Assembly (NCBI RefSeq): GCF_004403945.1 | Contig: NZ_SOHM01000040.1 | Span: forward strand, 59,879-123,878 | DNA length: 64,000 nucleotides | Reading direction: 5' to 3' | Origin: Cryobacterium lactosi | Lineage (GTDB): Bacteria; Actinomycetota; Actinomycetes; Actinomycetales; Microbacteriaceae | Program-made: the position numbers and the translations under genes | Notes under the pieces: generated by a model | Seen by the model: only the letters and a program-made list of their open reading frames with translations | The model's database searches: none | Told to the model about the DNA's origin: nothing | Shown: positions 34,040 through 43,394 of the stretch, in pieces | Position numbering within the stretch: position 1 is the first letter of the stretch | Layout: the number at the start of each line of letters is the position of its first letter

Positions 34040-35031
34040 CCGCGTTGTCGGGCGCCGAGGTGCTGGTCACCGGGGGTGCTGGCACCATCGGCTCCACTAT
34101 CGTCGACCAGCTCCTCGACGCGGGGGTCGGCCACATCGATGTGCTGGACAACTTCGTGCGCGGCCGGATGGCCAACCTCGACAGGGCGATGGCCGATGGG
34201 CGGGTGTCTGTCATCGACGGCGATATCCGCGATGCCGCCCTGGTGCACCGGGCAACAGCGGGGAAGCGCCTGGTCTTCCACCAGGCGGCGATTCGCATCA
34301 CCCAGTGCGCCGAGGAGCCGCGCCTCGCCAACGAGGTGTTGGCCGACGGGACGTTCAATGTGCTGGAGGCCGCCGCAGCCCACGGTGTCGACAAGGTCGT
34401 CTCCGCGTCCAGCGCCTCGGTCTACGGGCTCGCAGAGGTCTTCCCCACGCCGGAGAGCCATCACCACCACAACAACGACACCTTCTACGGTGCGGCGAAG
34501 TCGTTCGGCGAGGGGATGCTGCGCAGCTTCCACACCATGTACGGGCTGGATTACGTGGCCCTGCGTTACTTCAACGTCTACGGTCCACGGATGGATGTGC
34601 ACGGTCTCTACACGGAGGTCCTGGTGCGTTGGATGGAGCGCATCGCCGACGGGAAGCCGCCGCTGATCTTCGGTGACGGGCTGCAGACCATGGACTTCAT
34701 CTTCACCACCGATATCGCCAGGGCGAACATCCTGGCGGCAGCCGGGAATCGAACCGAGGGCGTCTACAACGTGGCAAGCGGCACCGAGACCACCCTGCTG
34801 GGGCTGGCCGAGGCGCTGCTTGAGGTGATGGGCTCCGACCTGGCGGTCGAGCACGGGCCGGACCGTGCTGTCAACGGCGTGGTCCGCCGCCTGGCCGATA
34901 CCGGCGCCGCACGTCGGGACCTCGGCTTCGAGGCCCAGGTCGGACTGCACGACGGCCTGCGACGGCTTGTCGACTGGTGGCAGCCGCAGCGCGAGGAGAT
35001 CTCGGCCGGTCGCGTGGGCGTGGCGTCATGA
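34036..35031 (+). CDS. NAD-dependent nucleotide-sugar epimerase/dehydratase (extended SDR)
   Basis: 331 residues; ATG 34036 overlaps the previous stop. The nucleotide-binding loop is VLVTGGAGTIGS near residue 12. The active-site Ser/Thr is in VVSASSASVYG, and Tyr-x3-Lys is in TFYGAAKSFGE. The segments LRYFNVYGPRMD and MDFIFTTDIARANILAA are typical of UDP-glucose 4-epimerase-like enzymes. A run of four His residues (SHHHHNN) lies just before the catalytic Tyr, where many relatives have P-x-x-P-Y. It probably epimerises or dehydrates a UDP-sugar. Confidence 0.9.
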   Translation: MTALSGAEVLVTGGAGTIGSTIVDQLLDAGVGHIDVLDNFVRGRMANLDRAMADGRVSVIDGDIRDAALVHRATAGKRLVFHQAAIRITQCAEEPRLANEVLADGTFNVLEAAAAHGVDKVVSASSASVYGLAEVFPTPESHHHHNNDTFYGAAKSFGEGMLRSFHTMYGLDYVALRYFNVYGPRMDVHGLYTEVLVRWMERIADGKPPLIFGDGLQTMDFIFTTDIARANILAAAGNRTEGVYNVASGTETTLLGLAEALLEVMGSDLAVEHGPDRAVNGVVRRLADTGAARRDLGFEAQVGLHDGLRRLVDWWQPQREEISAGRVGVAS

Positions 35032-36179
35032 GCCGGATCAACGTGATGAAGCCGTGGATGGGCGTGGAGGAGATCAACGCCCTGACCGAGGTGATCGAGT
35101 CCGGCTGGGTGGCGCAGGGTCCCAAGGTCGCCCAATTCGAGCACGAGTTCGCCGCCTCGATGCAGGCCGGCCACGCCGTGGCGACCTCGAATTGCACCAC
35201 AGCTCTGCACCTGGCGCTGGTCGTGGCCGGTGTCGAAGCCGGTGACGAGGTGATCGTGCCGTCATTCTCCTTCGTCGCCACGGCGAACGCGCCCACCTAC
35301 GTCGGCGCGCGACCGATCTTCATCGACGTCGACCCTGACACCGGATGCGTCACGGCGGACGGCGTCGCCGCCGCCATCACCGATCGCACACGTGCCGTCA
35401 TCGTGGTCGACCAAGGCGGTGTCCCGGTCGACCTCGACCCGATCCGCGACCTCTGCGACCCGCTGGGCATCGTGGTGATCGAAGACGCCGCGTGCGGTGC
35501 CGGGTCCACCTACAAGGGCCGCCCGGTCGGGGCGGGAGCCGTGCTCGCCGCATGGTCATTCCACCCGCGCAAGCTGTTGACCACGGGAGAGGGCGGCATG
35601 CTCACGACCTCGAACGCGGACTGGGCCGCGCGTGCCAGGCGACTGCGGGAACACGCCATGAGCGTGTCGGCGAACGACAGGCAGGCGAGCATCCTCGCGC
35701 CGGCCGAAGAGTACCTGGAAATCGGCTTCAACTATCGGATGACCGACCTGCAGGCTGCCGTGGGGATCGTGCAACTCGGGCGCTTGCCGGAGATCGTGCG
35801 CCGACGGCGTGAGATCGCCGATACGTACACCGCTGCCCTGGCTGGTGTCGCCGGGCTGCGCCCGGTGCGCGACCCGGAGTGGGGCACCTCGAACTATCAG
35901 TCCTACTGGGTCGAGGTCGGCGAGGACTATCCGCTCGACCGGGAAACGCTGCTGCTGCACCTCGCCGAAGCCGGGATCTCGGCTCGCCGGGGCATCATGT
36001 CGGCGCACCTGCAGCCGGCCTACGCCGGGAGCCCGTCGCAACGCACCCCGCTGCCGGTGTCGGAGCGCCTCACCCGCAATACCCTGATCCTGCCGCTGTA
36101 CCACCAGCTCGATGCGGCCCAACAGGCCACCGTCATCGACGCTGTGCTCGACCCGCTCACGGTGGTGGCACATGGCTGA
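35028..36179 (+). CDS. DegT/DnrJ/EryC1 aminotransferase (first)
   Basis: 383 residues from ATG 35028, which overlaps the previous stop (ATGA). Typical fold-type I sugar aminotransferase segments: [77 protein letters not shown]. The PLP-binding Lys lies in [15 protein letters not shown]. It should transfer an amino group, usually from glutamate, to a 3- or 4-keto nucleotide sugar made by the upstream oxidoreductase or epimerase. Confidence 0.92.
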   Translation: MSRINVMKPWMGVEEINALTEVIESGWVAQGPKVAQFEHEFAASMQAGHAVATSNCTTALHLALVVAGVEAGDEVIVPSFSFVATANAPTYVGARPIFIDVDPDTGCVTADGVAAAITDRTRAVIVVDQGGVPVDLDPIRDLCDPLGIVVIEDAACGAGSTYKGRPVGAGAVLAAWSFHPRKLLTTGEGGMLTTSNADWAARARRLREHAMSVSANDRQASILAPAEEYLEIGFNYRMTDLQAAVGIVQLGRLPEIVRRRREIADTYTAALAGVAGLRPVRDPEWGTSNYQSYWVEVGEDYPLDRETLLLHLAEAGISARRGIMSAHLQPAYAGSPSQRTPLPVSERLTRNTLILPLYHQLDAAQQATVIDAVLDPLTVVAHG

Positions 36180-36813
36180 GGTACTGCTCGTCGCGGCGAG
36201 CGGCCTGGCCAGGGAGGCCCTCTCGGTGCTGCGCCGATCGGGTCAGCACACGGCGATCGGCTACCTCGACGACGACGCGAGCCTGTGGGGGAAAAGCCTG
36301 GACGGGCTGCCGATCCTGGGCGGAACCGCGCAGGCCGCAGAGCATCCGCGGGCCCGGCTGGTCATCTGCGCCGGACACGGGGCCGCCCGGGCAGCGATCG
36401 CGGCTCGCCTGGCCGGCACCGGCCGCAGCAACGACGACTACGTCAGCATCATCGAGCCCGGCGTGGTGGTACCGGGGGATTGCACGGTGGGGGTGGGCAG
36501 CATCCTGCTCGCCGGCGTCGTCCTGACCACGAACGTGGAGCTCGGCCGGCACGTTGTGGTGATGCCGAACGTCACGCTGACCCATGACGACCTCGTCGAG
36601 TCCTTCGCCACGCTCTGCGCGGGGGTCACCCTCGGCGGTCATGCCTGGATCGGTGAGGGCGCCTACCTGGGCATGAACGCGAGCGTGCGCGAGGGCGTGC
36701 GGGTCGGCAAATACGCGGTGCTGGGAATGGGCGCCGCGCTCACCCAGGACCTGCCGAACGAAGAAACCTGGCTGGGCGTACCGGCCCGCCCCAGAGAGGT
36801 AGCTACAGCATGA
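36172..36813 (+). CDS. PglD/NeuD-like sugar O- or N-acetyltransferase
   Basis: 213 residues from ATG 36172, overlapping the preceding stop by eight bases. The N-terminal Rossmann-like part is [19 protein letters not shown]. The C-terminal part is a left-handed parallel beta-helix with hexapeptide turns ([51 protein letters not shown]). The catalytic His is probably in [12 protein letters not shown]. PglD-type enzymes acetylate an amino group made by a neighbouring DegT enzyme. It sits between two DegT genes, which supports that role. Confidence 0.88.
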   Translation: MAEVLLVAASGLAREALSVLRRSGQHTAIGYLDDDASLWGKSLDGLPILGGTAQAAEHPRARLVICAGHGAARAAIAARLAGTGRSNDDYVSIIEPGVVVPGDCTVGVGSILLAGVVLTTNVELGRHVVVMPNVTLTHDDLVESFATLCAGVTLGGHAWIGEGAYLGMNASVREGVRVGKYAVLGMGAALTQDLPNEETWLGVPARPREVATA

Positions 36814-37958
36814 GGGTTCCCTTTCTCGATCTGGTCGCCCAGCAGGCGGAGATCGCCGACGAGGTGCTGCCCGTCTGGCAGGCGCAGTTCACCTCAGCGG
36901 CATTTGTCGGCGGCGCCGAGGTCGCCGCATTCGAGCGGGAGTACGCCGCCTACATCGGCACAAAACACTGCGTCGGTGTGGCCAACGGTACCGACGCCGT
37001 CGAACTCGCGCTCCGCGCCGTCGGTGTCCGCCCCGGCGACGAGGTCATCATCCCCGTCAACACGTTCATCGCGACCGCCGAGGCCGCGACACGTCTCGGC
37101 GCGATTCCGGTCTTCGTCGACGTCGACGAGCAGTACCTCCTCATCGACCCTGCCGCCGTCGCTGCGGCTGTCACCACGCGCACCAGGGCGATCGTGCCCG
37201 TTCACCTGTACGGCCAGACCGCACCGATGGAGGAGCTCATCCCGATCGCGAACCGGCACGGGCTGGCGATGGTGGAGGACGCCGCCCAATCGCAGGGTGC
37301 CACCTCGACGCTCGGCCGAGCAGGCTCACTCGGCCGGGTCGCCGCGACGAGCTTCTACCCCGGCAAGAATCTCGGTGCCGCCGGCGATGCCGGCGCCGTG
37401 CTCACCGATGACCCGGCCGTCGCCGAATTCGTCCGGAACTTCGGCGCCCACGGCAGCTCGGTGAAGTACGTGCACGACCGGGCCGGCGTGAACTCGCGGC
37501 TGGACGCCGTGCAGGCCGCGGTACTGCGGGCAAAGCTGCGCAGGCTCGACCGGTGGAACGCCGCCCGCCGCGCGGCCGCCGCGCGGTACGCCCAGATGCT
37601 CGCCGATGTGTCCGGCGTGCGGGTACCGGCCAGCCGGCCCGGCAACGAGGATGTCTGGCACCTGTACGTCGTGCAGGTCGCCGAACGCGACCGCGTGCTC
37701 GCCGAGCTCGGCGACGCGGGCGTCGGCGCGGCCATCCATTACCCGACGCCGTTGCACCTCACCGCCGCCTACGCGGGCCTCGGCTATCAGGAGGGACAAT
37801 TCCCGGTCGCTGAGGCAGCTGCCCAGCGGATCCTCTCGCTGCCGATGTACCCGCACCTCACGATGGAGCAGCAGAGGTTCGTCGTCGACTCCCTCGAGCG
37901 CACCAACGTTCCGGAGAGGGGCATGGCTCCCTCCCAGCTGGTCCGGGAGGCGCTGTGA
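36810..37958 (+). CDS. DegT/DnrJ/EryC1 aminotransferase (second)
   Basis: 382 residues; ATG 36810 overlaps the previous stop. It begins [15 protein letters not shown], a standard opening for this family. Seen are [52 protein letters not shown] and [10 protein letters not shown]. The PLP Lys is in [18 protein letters not shown]. The sequence differs enough from the first DegT protein (for example [14 protein letters not shown] and SFYPGKN versus SFHPRKL) to expect another keto-sugar substrate. The FdtB/WbpE/WlbC type of 3-aminotransferase is the closest in appearance. Confidence 0.92.
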   Translation: MRVPFLDLVAQQAEIADEVLPVWQAQFTSAAFVGGAEVAAFEREYAAYIGTKHCVGVANGTDAVELALRAVGVRPGDEVIIPVNTFIATAEAATRLGAIPVFVDVDEQYLLIDPAAVAAAVTTRTRAIVPVHLYGQTAPMEELIPIANRHGLAMVEDAAQSQGATSTLGRAGSLGRVAATSFYPGKNLGAAGDAGAVLTDDPAVAEFVRNFGAHGSSVKYVHDRAGVNSRLDAVQAAVLRAKLRRLDRWNAARRAAAARYAQMLADVSGVRVPASRPGNEDVWHLYVVQVAERDRVLAELGDAGVGAAIHYPTPLHLTAAYAGLGYQEGQFPVAEAAAQRILSLPMYPHLTMEQQRFVVDSLERTNVPERGMAPSQLVREAL

Positions 37959-39010
37959 GAATAGTCCGGCCCACGCCGCTGAAGGGGCGGCCGACGGTGT
38001 CGGTCGTGGTTCCCTGCTACAACTACGGGCGATACCTGCCCGAGGCCGTGGGCAGCATCCTCTCGCAGCCCGGGGTCGATCTCGAAGTGATCATCGTCGA
38101 CGACCACTCGACGGACGGGTCCGAACTCGTGGCCGCCGAACTCGCCGCTCGGCATGAACAAGTGCGCCTGATCCGCAATGCGGTGAACAAACGGCACATC
38201 GCGACCTACAACCGGGGACTCGCCGAGACCACTGGCGACTATGTTGTCCTGCTCTCAGCCGACGACATGCTCGCGGATGGCGCGCTCGCGCGCGCGGTCG
38301 CCCTCATGGAACGCTATCCCAACGTCGGACTGGTCTACGGGTATGCGCCGGGGTTCAGCGAGACGCCGGAAGCATCGGCGGCCGGGCGGACCTGGTCGAT
38401 CTGGCCGGGGCGGGAGTGGGTGGGTGCTGTGACCCATCGCGGAGACAGCGTCGTCATCAATCCCGAGGTCGTCATGCGCAACTCGGTGATGAGGAGGCTT
38501 GTCGGCTACGACGCGGCATACCCGCACGCTGCTGATCTGCTGCTGTGGCTGCAGGCGGCGACCCTCTCGGACGTCGGGCGAGTGAACGGCGTGCAAGCGC
38601 ACTATCGCACCCATGCGCAGCAGATGCATGTCACGGACTACTCGGGGACCCTGACCGACATGCGCGAGCGTACGGCGGTGTACCGCGACTTCCTCAACGA
38701 CGCGGAATGGGGCCGTCACCTCCAGGGGAACGATCGGATGCTTCGCAACGCGCTGCGGTCAACGTCACGGGAAGCGGTGTGGTGTGCGCTGTTGGCCGAG
38801 ATGGACCCAACCGCGACAGGAGGAAGCGGCAGCGACTTCCGGAACTTCGCGCGCACGCAGTATCCGCCCATCACCCGGACGCTGCTCTGGAAAGAACTGG
38901 ATCGACGGCGTCAGGGTCGCAAGCCCGCGATTCCGGATGCGGTGCTTTCCCTGGTGTATCGCGTCAAGTGGGCCGTCAAGTGGCGAATGTGGCGTCGGTG
39001 GGGGCTCTGA
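37955..39010 (+). CDS. GT2 family glycosyltransferase
   Basis: 351 residues from GTG 37955, overlapping the previous stop (GTGA). The GT-A core is VSVVVPCYNYGRYLPEAVGSI, VIIVDDHSTDGS, and YVVLLSADDMLADGALARA (the metal-binding S-A-D-D). An acceptor region follows (GDSVVINPEVVMRNSVMRRL...YPHAADLLLWLQAA). The C-terminal 90 residues are helical and basic (KWAVKWRMWRRWGL), possibly membrane-associated. It probably adds one sugar to the repeat unit. Confidence 0.87.
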   Translation: MRIVRPTPLKGRPTVSVVVPCYNYGRYLPEAVGSILSQPGVDLEVIIVDDHSTDGSELVAAELAARHEQVRLIRNAVNKRHIATYNRGLAETTGDYVVLLSADDMLADGALARAVALMERYPNVGLVYGYAPGFSETPEASAAGRTWSIWPGREWVGAVTHRGDSVVINPEVVMRNSVMRRLVGYDAAYPHAADLLLWLQAATLSDVGRVNGVQAHYRTHAQQMHVTDYSGTLTDMRERTAVYRDFLNDAEWGRHLQGNDRMLRNALRSTSREAVWCALLAEMDPTATGGSGSDFRNFARTQYPPITRTLLWKELDRRRQGRKPAIPDAVLSLVYRVKWAVKWRMWRRWGL

Positions 39011-39020
39011 TGACGTGGTG

Positions 39021-40598
39021 ATGGACGGTGAGCAGGGAAGGGATGCCCAGCCCGGTCGGACCGATGTGCCCGAGATGGATGTTGTGCACAGCATCGCACC
39101 GACGAGTGAACCAGAGATCGACCTCGGGCGCAGTGCCGCCGAGGGCGTTGTGTGGTTGACGATTCAAAAATGGGTCATCCGGGTGCTGGGCATCGTGACC
39201 ATCGCGCTGCTGACCCGCCTGCTCACCCCGGAGAATTTCGGCGCCGTCGCGGCGGCCTCGACCGTGCTGCCGTTCTTCTTCCTACTGGCCGATCTCGGGT
39301 TTGCGGCGTACATCGTGCAGGTCGAGAAGACCGACGGACGGATGTTGAGCACCGCTTTCTGGTTCTCGATGACGGCGGGGATCCTGCTGTGCGGATGTCT
39401 GTTCATCATCTCGCCGCTGCTCGGCTCGATCTTCGCGTCACCCGACGTGGTGCCCGTACTGAGGGTGCTCTCGCTCTGGGTCGTCATCACCGCGATCGGC
39501 TCCGTCCCCACGGCTCTCCTGCGCCGGGACATGCGGTTCGCGACGATCGCGGCCCAGGGCACGGCGGCCGCCGTTGTCGCCCAGATCGTCGCTGTCGTGA
39601 TGGCATTCACCGGGTACGGCGTCTGGGCGCTCGTGGCACAGTCTCTCGTCGCCGCCGTCCTCTCCACGGTGCTCGCGTGGTGGGCCGTCACGTGGCACCC
39701 GACCTGGGAAATCTCCAGGCTGGACTTCGTCAGGATGGCGCGCTTCGGCGGCCAAGTTCTGGGTGTCGAATTTGTTGCGATGCTCCGCGCCTGGGGTGAG
39801 GCCGCCGTCATCTCGGCGACTCTGGGCATTGCGGCACTCGGATACATGAGCATCGCGCAGCGCCTGGTCCAAATCGTGCAGGACATGACGGGTAGCGCAG
39901 TGGTTCCCGTCAGCGTCGTCGCCTTCGCCAAGATCCGGAACTCGGTGGCGAGACTGCGCGACGCGTACCGGCGTGCGCTGAAGGTCGTATACGCCGCGCT
40001 GTCGCTGCCTCTCACCATCGTTGCTGTCGCCGCGCCGCTCATGCTCCCCATCCTTTTCGGTGACGGTTGGGAGCAGAGTTATCAGGTTGCCCAGGTGCTC
40101 GCCCTTGCCGGCACGTTGGCGGTCGGTGCGTGGCTGGATCACGGCCTGTTCTATGGGCTGGGCAAACCCGGTGCCTGGTTCGTGTACGCCGTGATCATCG
40201 ATGTTCTGACCTTCGCCACGACGGTGTTCACCGTGCGATGGGGGCTCGTTGCCATCGCCATCGGCTTTCTCTGCGTCGCGATCTTCGCGACAATTCTCCG
40301 CTGGTTCCTCGTCGCACGTCACCTCCAGACGAAAGCGCGCGTGATCGCAGGGCCGTTCGTGTATCTGGTCGCCGTCGTCACCGCGATGACCGTGTCTGGT
40401 TGGGCCGTGAAGCTCTGGACCGCGGAGCTTCCCCCGTGGCTGGCCCTCATCCTGATCGCGCTTGTGATGCTTGTCGTGCACATCGGAATCACGCTGCTGA
40501 TGGCCCGACCCGTCGTTCATGAAGTACTCAGGCTCGCCGGCCGGTTCAGGCTCGGCTCACGCCTTCCCTTCCTGGCACGGGTTCGAGAGCAGTCATGA
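39021..40598 (+). CDS. Wzx-type lipid-linked oligosaccharide flippase
   Basis: 525 residues from ATG 39021; GTG codons at 39015/39018 and ATG 39075 are alternatives, none with a strong ribosome site. A hydrophilic N-terminus of about 45 residues is followed by about 12-14 hydrophobic segments starting VVWLTIQKWVIRVLGIVTIALLTRLLTPENFGAVAAAS, the typical opening of MATE-like polysaccharide transporters. It should flip undecaprenyl-linked repeat units to the outer face for polymerisation by the Wzy-type protein at 54288-55670. Confidence 0.9.
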   Translation: MDGEQGRDAQPGRTDVPEMDVVHSIAPTSEPEIDLGRSAAEGVVWLTIQKWVIRVLGIVTIALLTRLLTPENFGAVAAASTVLPFFFLLADLGFAAYIVQVEKTDGRMLSTAFWFSMTAGILLCGCLFIISPLLGSIFASPDVVPVLRVLSLWVVITAIGSVPTALLRRDMRFATIAAQGTAAAVVAQIVAVVMAFTGYGVWALVAQSLVAAVLSTVLAWWAVTWHPTWEISRLDFVRMARFGGQVLGVEFVAMLRAWGEAAVISATLGIAALGYMSIAQRLVQIVQDMTGSAVVPVSVVAFAKIRNSVARLRDAYRRALKVVYAALSLPLTIVAVAAPLMLPILFGDGWEQSYQVAQVLALAGTLAVGAWLDHGLFYGLGKPGAWFVYAVIIDVLTFATTVFTVRWGLVAIAIGFLCVAIFATILRWFLVARHLQTKARVIAGPFVYLVAVVTAMTVSGWAVKLWTAELPPWLALILIALVMLVVHIGITLLMARPVVHEVLRLAGRFRLGSRLPFLARVREQS

Positions 40599-42052
40599 CC
40601 GCCCCGCGCACGCTGGCCGCTCGAGCGGGAGGACGCGTCAGCGCGTTGGTGCTGGGCGTCGTCACCAGAGCGACCGGAGTGCTGCCGGCACGCGTTCGCT
40701 ACGGGTACGTTCATCGAACCACCGGGTTCCTCCTGCGCAAGCCGCTGCCGGCCTTGCGCGCCTTCGATCCCGGGCCCGGCTCGGAGCCGGCTGCGCGGAT
40801 CGCCCGGACCGGAGACCTCACCTGTGTCCTCGGGGTGGGTGCACTGGACATCGGCGGTATCGGTTCGATCGTGGAGACACTCGCCAGCCGTCTTCCAGCG
40901 CTCGGGGTCACGCCGGCGGTCTTCTGCGCCGACGACGGAGAGCGCGCACAACGGCTCCGTGACCTGGGCCTCGAGGTGCGGTCCGTCTCCGACCGGGAGT
41001 CGGCCGTGCGCGCCATCCAACAGCTCGGCCCGGATGTGATCCAGCTTCACGGGGCGCCGGAGTTCCTTGAAGCAGCGGCCAGGGAGAGCGGGATACCCCT
41101 CGTACCTGTACTGCACAACACTGAGATTCACTTTTCTCCAGCCCGATGGCGCAGGCTCGCGCACCTCCTCGGACGGTCCTCATCTGCGATCGCCGTCAGC
41201 CAACTCGTGCGCACGTTCCACGTCGCCCGCCTGCCCGCTGGTGTGCAGTCGCGGATCACCGTGATTCCCAACGCGGCACCCGGACGGCGTGCGCCCGACA
41301 CTCAGCAGCGCAGGGTCGCTCGAAGCCTCCTTGAGAAAGCGGTCCACAGCCGTTTTCACTCAGACGTAGTCTTCGTGTGCCTGGCGCGTTACGACGCCCA
41401 AAAGAATATAGCCGGGACGGTCGCATCGTTCCTGAGGTGCGTGGCCACGGGCGTGCCGGCTCAGCTGGTGATCGCGGGCGAACCATCCGACTGGGTCGAG
41501 TTCCGGCGATCAGACGCAATCCGCCGCTGCAGTCCCCATGCCGATCGTGTGCACCTGCTTGCCACTTCGGACGCACGGACCCTGTTGGCCGCAGCTGACG
41601 CGTTCCTGCTCAACTCCTTCTTCGAGGGATGGCCGGTTGCCGCCACGGAGGCGTGGACTGCTGGACTGCCACTCATCCTGAGCGATGTGGGTGGAGCACG
41701 TGAGCTCGTGGCCCGCGATCCCGGCCGTTCGGTGCTCATCGCCAACGCGGTGGGTGACGCGAACGAGGTGACCGACGCCCGGGTTGAGCGCTCACGGTGG
41801 GAATCCAGGCATCAGCGCAACTCGGCCGAGTTCGGGGACGCTATCCGGTGCGTCGTGGACACTGTGCATCGCGAACGAACAGTGCCTGCGGCATCGTGCG
41901 ACTCATCTGACGGCGTCGATGCAATGATCGCCGCCCACGCACGTGTGCTTCGCCTCGCAGCACTCGGCGATGCCTCCGGCGGTTCGACCCTGCCGGGCGA
42001 GCTGGCGCCGGCTGTGCTTCCCGATCGGCTCGCCCCGGAAGAAAGGTCATGA
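40595..42052 (+). CDS. GT4 family glycosyltransferase
   Basis: 485 residues; ATG 40595 overlaps the flippase stop. The GT-B N-terminal domain contains LGVGALDIGGIGSIVETLASRLP and VIQLHGAPEF. The link region is IAVSQLVRTFHVARLPAGVQSRITVIPNAAPG. The C-terminal domain has VFVCLARYDAQKNIAGTVASFLR and LNSFFEGWPVAATEAWTAGLPLILSDVGGARELV (the E-x7-E donor-binding motif). Retaining transfer of a nucleotide sugar is expected. The last 60 residues are polar and low in predicted structure. Confidence 0.88.
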   Translation: MTAPRTLAARAGGRVSALVLGVVTRATGVLPARVRYGYVHRTTGFLLRKPLPALRAFDPGPGSEPAARIARTGDLTCVLGVGALDIGGIGSIVETLASRLPALGVTPAVFCADDGERAQRLRDLGLEVRSVSDRESAVRAIQQLGPDVIQLHGAPEFLEAAARESGIPLVPVLHNTEIHFSPARWRRLAHLLGRSSSAIAVSQLVRTFHVARLPAGVQSRITVIPNAAPGRRAPDTQQRRVARSLLEKAVHSRFHSDVVFVCLARYDAQKNIAGTVASFLRCVATGVPAQLVIAGEPSDWVEFRRSDAIRRCSPHADRVHLLATSDARTLLAAADAFLLNSFFEGWPVAATEAWTAGLPLILSDVGGARELVARDPGRSVLIANAVGDANEVTDARVERSRWESRHQRNSAEFGDAIRCVVDTVHRERTVPAASCDSSDGVDAMIAAHARVLRLAALGDASGGSTLPGELAPAVLPDRLAPEERS

Positions 42053-43299
42053 TGATGACGGTGGCACGAACCACGATGGGCGAGAAGTCCCGCCAGCTGG
42101 GATCCAGGGTCTCCCGGGTCACCGGAATCCTCCGCACCGAGGGCCCGCGTGCTCTCGCCCAGCGGCTGGCGCGATACACGTACAACGAGCTCGGTGCGGC
42201 GAGTCTCGGGGAGCCCCTCCTCGACGACGACATCGCCGACTCGACGGAATTGAACCTGGAGTTGCCCGACCGCCGACCGCCGCGCTCGCGGCCACTGCGA
42301 ATCGGGTGGGTGATCGTGCCACCCAGTGCAGGCTCCGGGGGACACACCACCCTCTTTCGCATGGTCGAGGCACTCGAAAGGGCAGGCCATCAGTGTGAGC
42401 TGTTCCTCTACGACCGATATGGCGGCCAGTTGAGTTCGCACGAGCGGGTCATCCGCGACTGGTGGCCGAACATCCGCGCCAACGTGCGCGACGCCACCGG
42501 TGGCATCACGGATGTGGACGCCTGCGTCGCTTCAGGGTGGGATACGGCCCATGTCCTGGCTCGCCGGAGCCCCTCCCCGATGCGCCGCCTCTACTTCATC
42601 CAGGACTATGAACCGTATTTCTACGCTCACGGATCCCTGTACTCACTGGCGGAGGACAGCTACCGGTTCGGTTTTCGCATGATTGCCCTGGGAGAAATGG
42701 TCGCCGGGCTGCTTCGGTCCGAGATCGGCCTGTCCCCGGACGTTACGGAGTTCGGCTGCGACACGTCCGTGTACAGGCTTCTGGCCGAGCGTGACCGCTC
42801 GGGCGTGGTCCTGTTCGCCCGGCCCGAGGTGCCCCGCCGTGGCTACCCGTTGGCGCGATTGGCGCTCGGGCGCTTCCACGAACTGCATCCAGAGGTCACG
42901 ATCCACCTCTATGGATCTGAGGTCAGGGGACTGGCGTTTCCGGCGACCCAGCACGGCAGGCTCACGCCGACCGAACTCAACGAACTCTACAACTCCAGCA
43001 TTGCCGGACTCGCGATGTCGTTCACCAACATTTCCCTGGTCGCCGAGGAGATGCTGGCGGCGGGAGCCATCCCCGTGGTGAACGACTCGGTGAATTCGCG
43101 GGCGGACCTGGTGAACACGAACGTGACCTGGGCAACCCCAACGCCCCAGGGGATTGCCGCTGCGCTCGGAGCGGTGGTGACGCGCTCCGACGTGTCCGCC
43201 GCGGCACGGCGAGCAGCCGAGTCTGTGCGGCAATTCGGCTGGACCAAAGCCCAGGCCGACGTCGTCCGAATCGTCGAAGACGAGGTGTACGGACCATGA
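42049..43299 (+). CDS. WsaF-like rhamnosyltransferase-type glycosyltransferase
   Basis: 416 residues; ATG 42049 overlaps the preceding stop, with AGAAAGG nearby. The sequence RIGWVIVPPSAGSGGHTTLFRMVEALERAGHQCELFLYD and then RRLYFIQDYEPYFYAHGSLYSLAEDSYRFGF are typical of the WsaF/rhamnosyltransferase group. A C-terminal GT-B half has VVLFARPEVPRRGYPLARLAL, TIHLYGSEV, and LSM-like AMSFTNISLVAEEMLAAGAIPVVND. Rhamnose or a related sugar donor is suggested by the family; not proven here. Confidence 0.85.
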   Translation: MMMTVARTTMGEKSRQLGSRVSRVTGILRTEGPRALAQRLARYTYNELGAASLGEPLLDDDIADSTELNLELPDRRPPRSRPLRIGWVIVPPSAGSGGHTTLFRMVEALERAGHQCELFLYDRYGGQLSSHERVIRDWWPNIRANVRDATGGITDVDACVASGWDTAHVLARRSPSPMRRLYFIQDYEPYFYAHGSLYSLAEDSYRFGFRMIALGEMVAGLLRSEIGLSPDVTEFGCDTSVYRLLAERDRSGVVLFARPEVPRRGYPLARLALGRFHELHPEVTIHLYGSEVRGLAFPATQHGRLTPTELNELYNSSIAGLAMSFTNISLVAEEMLAAGAIPVVNDSVNSRADLVNTNVTWATPTPQGIAAALGAVVTRSDVSAAARRAAESVRQFGWTKAQADVVRIVEDEVYGP

Positions 43300-43394
43300 C
43301 ACCCGTCCCGGAGAAACGACCAGCTGGTCCGCACCCGCCTGGACGCCACAGGCGGCAGGTCTTCCGATTCTCGTCAACGCCGAAGGAGCGCTCA

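Noticed and set aside
34447..34482. Four-histidine run in the epimerase as a metal-binding site or tag
   Set aside because: The run is short, sits just before the catalytic Tyr in a variable loop of the family, and nothing else supports a metal role.
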